A program made the translations under genes and the position numbers. A stretch of DNA of 64,000 nucleotides from Roseibium porphyridii (GTDB taxonomy: Bacteria; Pseudomonadota; Alphaproteobacteria; Rhizobiales; Stappiaceae): positions 2,894,001 through 2,958,000 of the forward strand of contig NZ_CP120863.1 of assembly GCF_026191725.2 (NCBI RefSeq). Reading direction: 5' to 3'. This document shows positions 62,957 to 64,000 of this stretch, one piece after another (position 1 is the first letter of the stretch; the number at the start of each line of letters is the position of its first letter). The notes beneath the pieces were generated by a model. That model was not told the DNA's origin. It saw only the letters and a program-made list of their open reading frames with translations, and searched no databases.

Positions 62957-63685
62957 TCAGGAGTTTGTGTCATTGCCGCGCAAGTTGTCTCGTAGCCTCA
63001 TGATCCTGGACTGAAGATCTGCTATTTCTTCAAGATTCAAGCCTGTTGACGCGAAAATGCACGAACCGAAATGTTCGGTTTTTTTCTCAAGGGCGCGTCC
63101 CTTGCGCGTCAATTTCAGAATGACCTGACGTTCGTCCTTGACGTTGCGTGTCCGGGTGACCAGTCCCATGGCTTCAAGCCGTTTCAGCAGCGGGGTCAGC
63201 GTGTTGGTGTCAAGCTGAAGTTTAGCTGTGATGGCTCCGACCGGTACATTGTTGGTTTCCCAGAGCACCGTCATTGCAAGAAACTGCGGATATGTAAGTC
63301 CGATTTCCTTCAGCAGTGACTTGTAGACGCCGTGCATGGCGTGATTGGCCGAATAGAGCGCGAAGCAAATGTATTTGTCGAGCGTGATTGGGTCGCTTCC
63401 GATGGGATCGTTTGCGACAGGAGTCGGTTCGTCAGAAGTGTGCGGCAGGCCGTTGCTTCCGGCCGTTTCTTGCAGGTCGCGGGCCGGGGAGCTCTCGCTG
63501 TTTTCCTGCTGAGGCCCTGCAGACTTTTCCGCGATGTCTTCGCGTTTCTTTTTTGATTCTTTGGCGTTTTTCGGTTGCGCTTTTTTCTTGGAGGAAGGCG
63601 CTTTCTTTTTTGGTTTTTTGGTCTCTTCAGCTGCAGTCATTCCGATTGCATCCAGAAGAGACATCTGGTCGGTCGTTTCGTTCAT
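62957..63685 (-). CDS. ohrR: OhrR-like MarR-family peroxide regulator with long Lys-rich N-terminal extension
   Basis: Repressor of organic hydroperoxide resistance genes. From the ATG at 63685 the product is 242 residues. The C-terminal MarR domain has the hydroperoxide-sensing Cys107 (YICFALYSANHAM), GLTYPQFLAMTVLWETNNVP and the winged-helix block LLKRLEAMGLVTRTRNVKDERQ. Normal OhrR proteins are about 140-160 residues with the Cys near position 15-22; here about 85-90 extra residues precede it, rich in Lys/Ser/Glu (KKPKKKAPSSKKKAQPKN). No canonical ribosome-binding site precedes the ATG. The divergent ohr gene and the two operators support the assignment. Confidence 0.85.
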   Translation of the reverse strand: MNETTDQMSLLDAIGMTAAEETKKPKKKAPSSKKKAQPKNAKESKKKREDIAEKSAGPQQENSESSPARDLQETAGSNGLPHTSDEPTPVANDPIGSDPITLDKYICFALYSANHAMHGVYKSLLKEIGLTYPQFLAMTVLWETNNVPVGAITAKLQLDTNTLTPLLKRLEAMGLVTRTRNVKDERQVILKLTRKGRALEKKTEHFGSCIFASTGLNLEEIADLQSRIMRLRDNLRGNDTNS

Positions 63686-63696
63686 GTGCGGTTTAT

Positions 63697-63776
63697 AAAT
63701 CGTGCGCGATATGATCGCAAGCTGTTGACGACATGTGTCATTGCCTATATGTGCATAAATTATATCGTGCACGATA
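63697..63776. promoter_or_regulatory. Two OhrR-type operator dyads between ohrR and ohr
   Basis: A perfect 14-bp palindrome TATCGTGCACGATA (63763-63776) and a close relative AATCGTGCGCGATA (about 63698-63711) flank the divergent promoters. The distant site lies near the ohrR start; the nearer one lies about 55 nt before ohr. Two dyads fit autoregulation of ohrR with induction of ohr by organic hydroperoxides. Confidence 0.75.
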
Positions 63777-63828
63777 AAAACGTTTGCGATATTAATATTC
63801 AAGTCTTGCTAATCAAAGGTACGAGCAG

Positions 63829-64000
63829 ATGACAGTGGAAGTTCTCTATGAAACCAAAGCGCAGGCGACAGGCGGACGTGACGGATCCGCGAAGACCTTG
63901 AACGGGTCGTTCGAAGTCAAGCTTGCAACACCGAAGGAGCTTGGCGGTGCAGGGGGTGCGGGAAACAATCCTGAAGAACTTTTTGCCGCAGGCTACGCCG
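63829..64000 (+). CDS. ohr: Organic hydroperoxide resistance protein Ohr (5' part)
   Basis: Thiol-dependent peroxidase of the OsmC/Ohr family; the window ends in the gene. The 57 codons begin MTVEVLYETKAQATGGRDGS, then LGGAGGAGNNPEELFAAGYA. The Ohr signature NPEELFAAGYA(C) ends exactly where the sequence stops; the first catalytic Cys is the next expected codon. An in-frame AAGGTACGAGCAG supplies a fair ribosome-binding site. It is divergent from ohrR. Confidence 0.9.
   Translation, partial: MTVEVLYETKAQATGGRDGSAKTLNGSFEVKLATPKELGGAGGAGNNPEELFAAGYA

Noticed and set aside
1..64000. CRISPR array, insertion sequence or prophage
   Set aside because: No regularly spaced repeats, no transposase or integrase and no phage structural genes were seen on either strand.

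Overview
This window reads as chromosomal DNA of an alphaproteobacterium. The most likely placement is the order Hyphomicrobiales (Rhizobiales), close to the marine Roseibium/Labrenzia (Stappiaceae) type. That placement is inference from protein style and gene order: the fused str-S10-spc-alpha ribosomal block without rpmJ, a bacterial ATP12 chaperone, a sqdB-D-C sulfolipid operon, an FMN-riboswitch RibN transporter and an OhrR/Ohr pair. No rRNA, CRISPR array, transposase, integrase or phage gene is visible, and codon and base usage look even apart from a few short AT-rich intergenic stretches.

Layout. 1-16680: the 3' part of fusA, then tuf, S10, spc and alpha ribosomal genes (27 complete genes, all +), with secY, adk and rpoA, ending at a clear terminator after rplQ. 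16681-21890: a chemoreceptor, an HtrA/DegP-type periplasmic protease and the RarA ATPase. 21917-28143: a class III adenylate cyclase (-), a patatin-like hydrolase, and three tandem paralogous membrane fatty-acid-hydroxylase/sterol-desaturase genes. 28287-33729: crcB, an RluC-type pseudouridine synthase, a P-loop kinase, a 56-residue membrane protein, a membrane-anchored DUF2778 L,D-transpeptidase-like protein, a HAD phosphatase and the ATP12 chaperone. 33734-40361 (-): mgtE, then the Anbu peptidase operon (ATP-grasp, alpha-E, transglutaminase-like, Anbu) preceded by an unknown gene.

40633-46384: propionyl-CoA carboxylase subunits pccB and pccA flank two small secreted cysteine-containing proteins on the other strand; a second HAD phosphatase follows. 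46503-47636: FMN riboswitch plus RibN-type transporter. 47691-49322: GGDEF-EAL protein. 49651-53118: acylphosphatase and the sulfoquinovosyl-lipid operon sqdB-sqdD-sqdC. 53139-54473: lipB, a stand-alone FliN/SpoA-domain protein and tRNA-Leu(GAG). 54884-58338: a TAXI-TRAP transporter with a coupled cupin. 58593-61756: an ankyrin protein, two small secreted proteins and a second mgtE. 61832-64000: a divergent DUF1330/TetR pair with duplicated operator boxes, then a divergent ohrR/ohr pair; ohr runs off the window.

Functional themes are translation and secretion, envelope and lipid biology (HtrA, L,D-transpeptidase-like protein, three di-iron hydroxylases, patatin, sulfolipid), transport (two MgtE, CrcB, RibN, TRAP) and redox or cofactor stress (OhrR/Ohr, LipB). 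The least understood block is the four-gene Anbu locus, where a peptide-forming ATP-grasp enzyme, an alpha-E protein and a cysteine transglutaminase/protease are tightly linked to an ancestral-proteasome-like peptidase.
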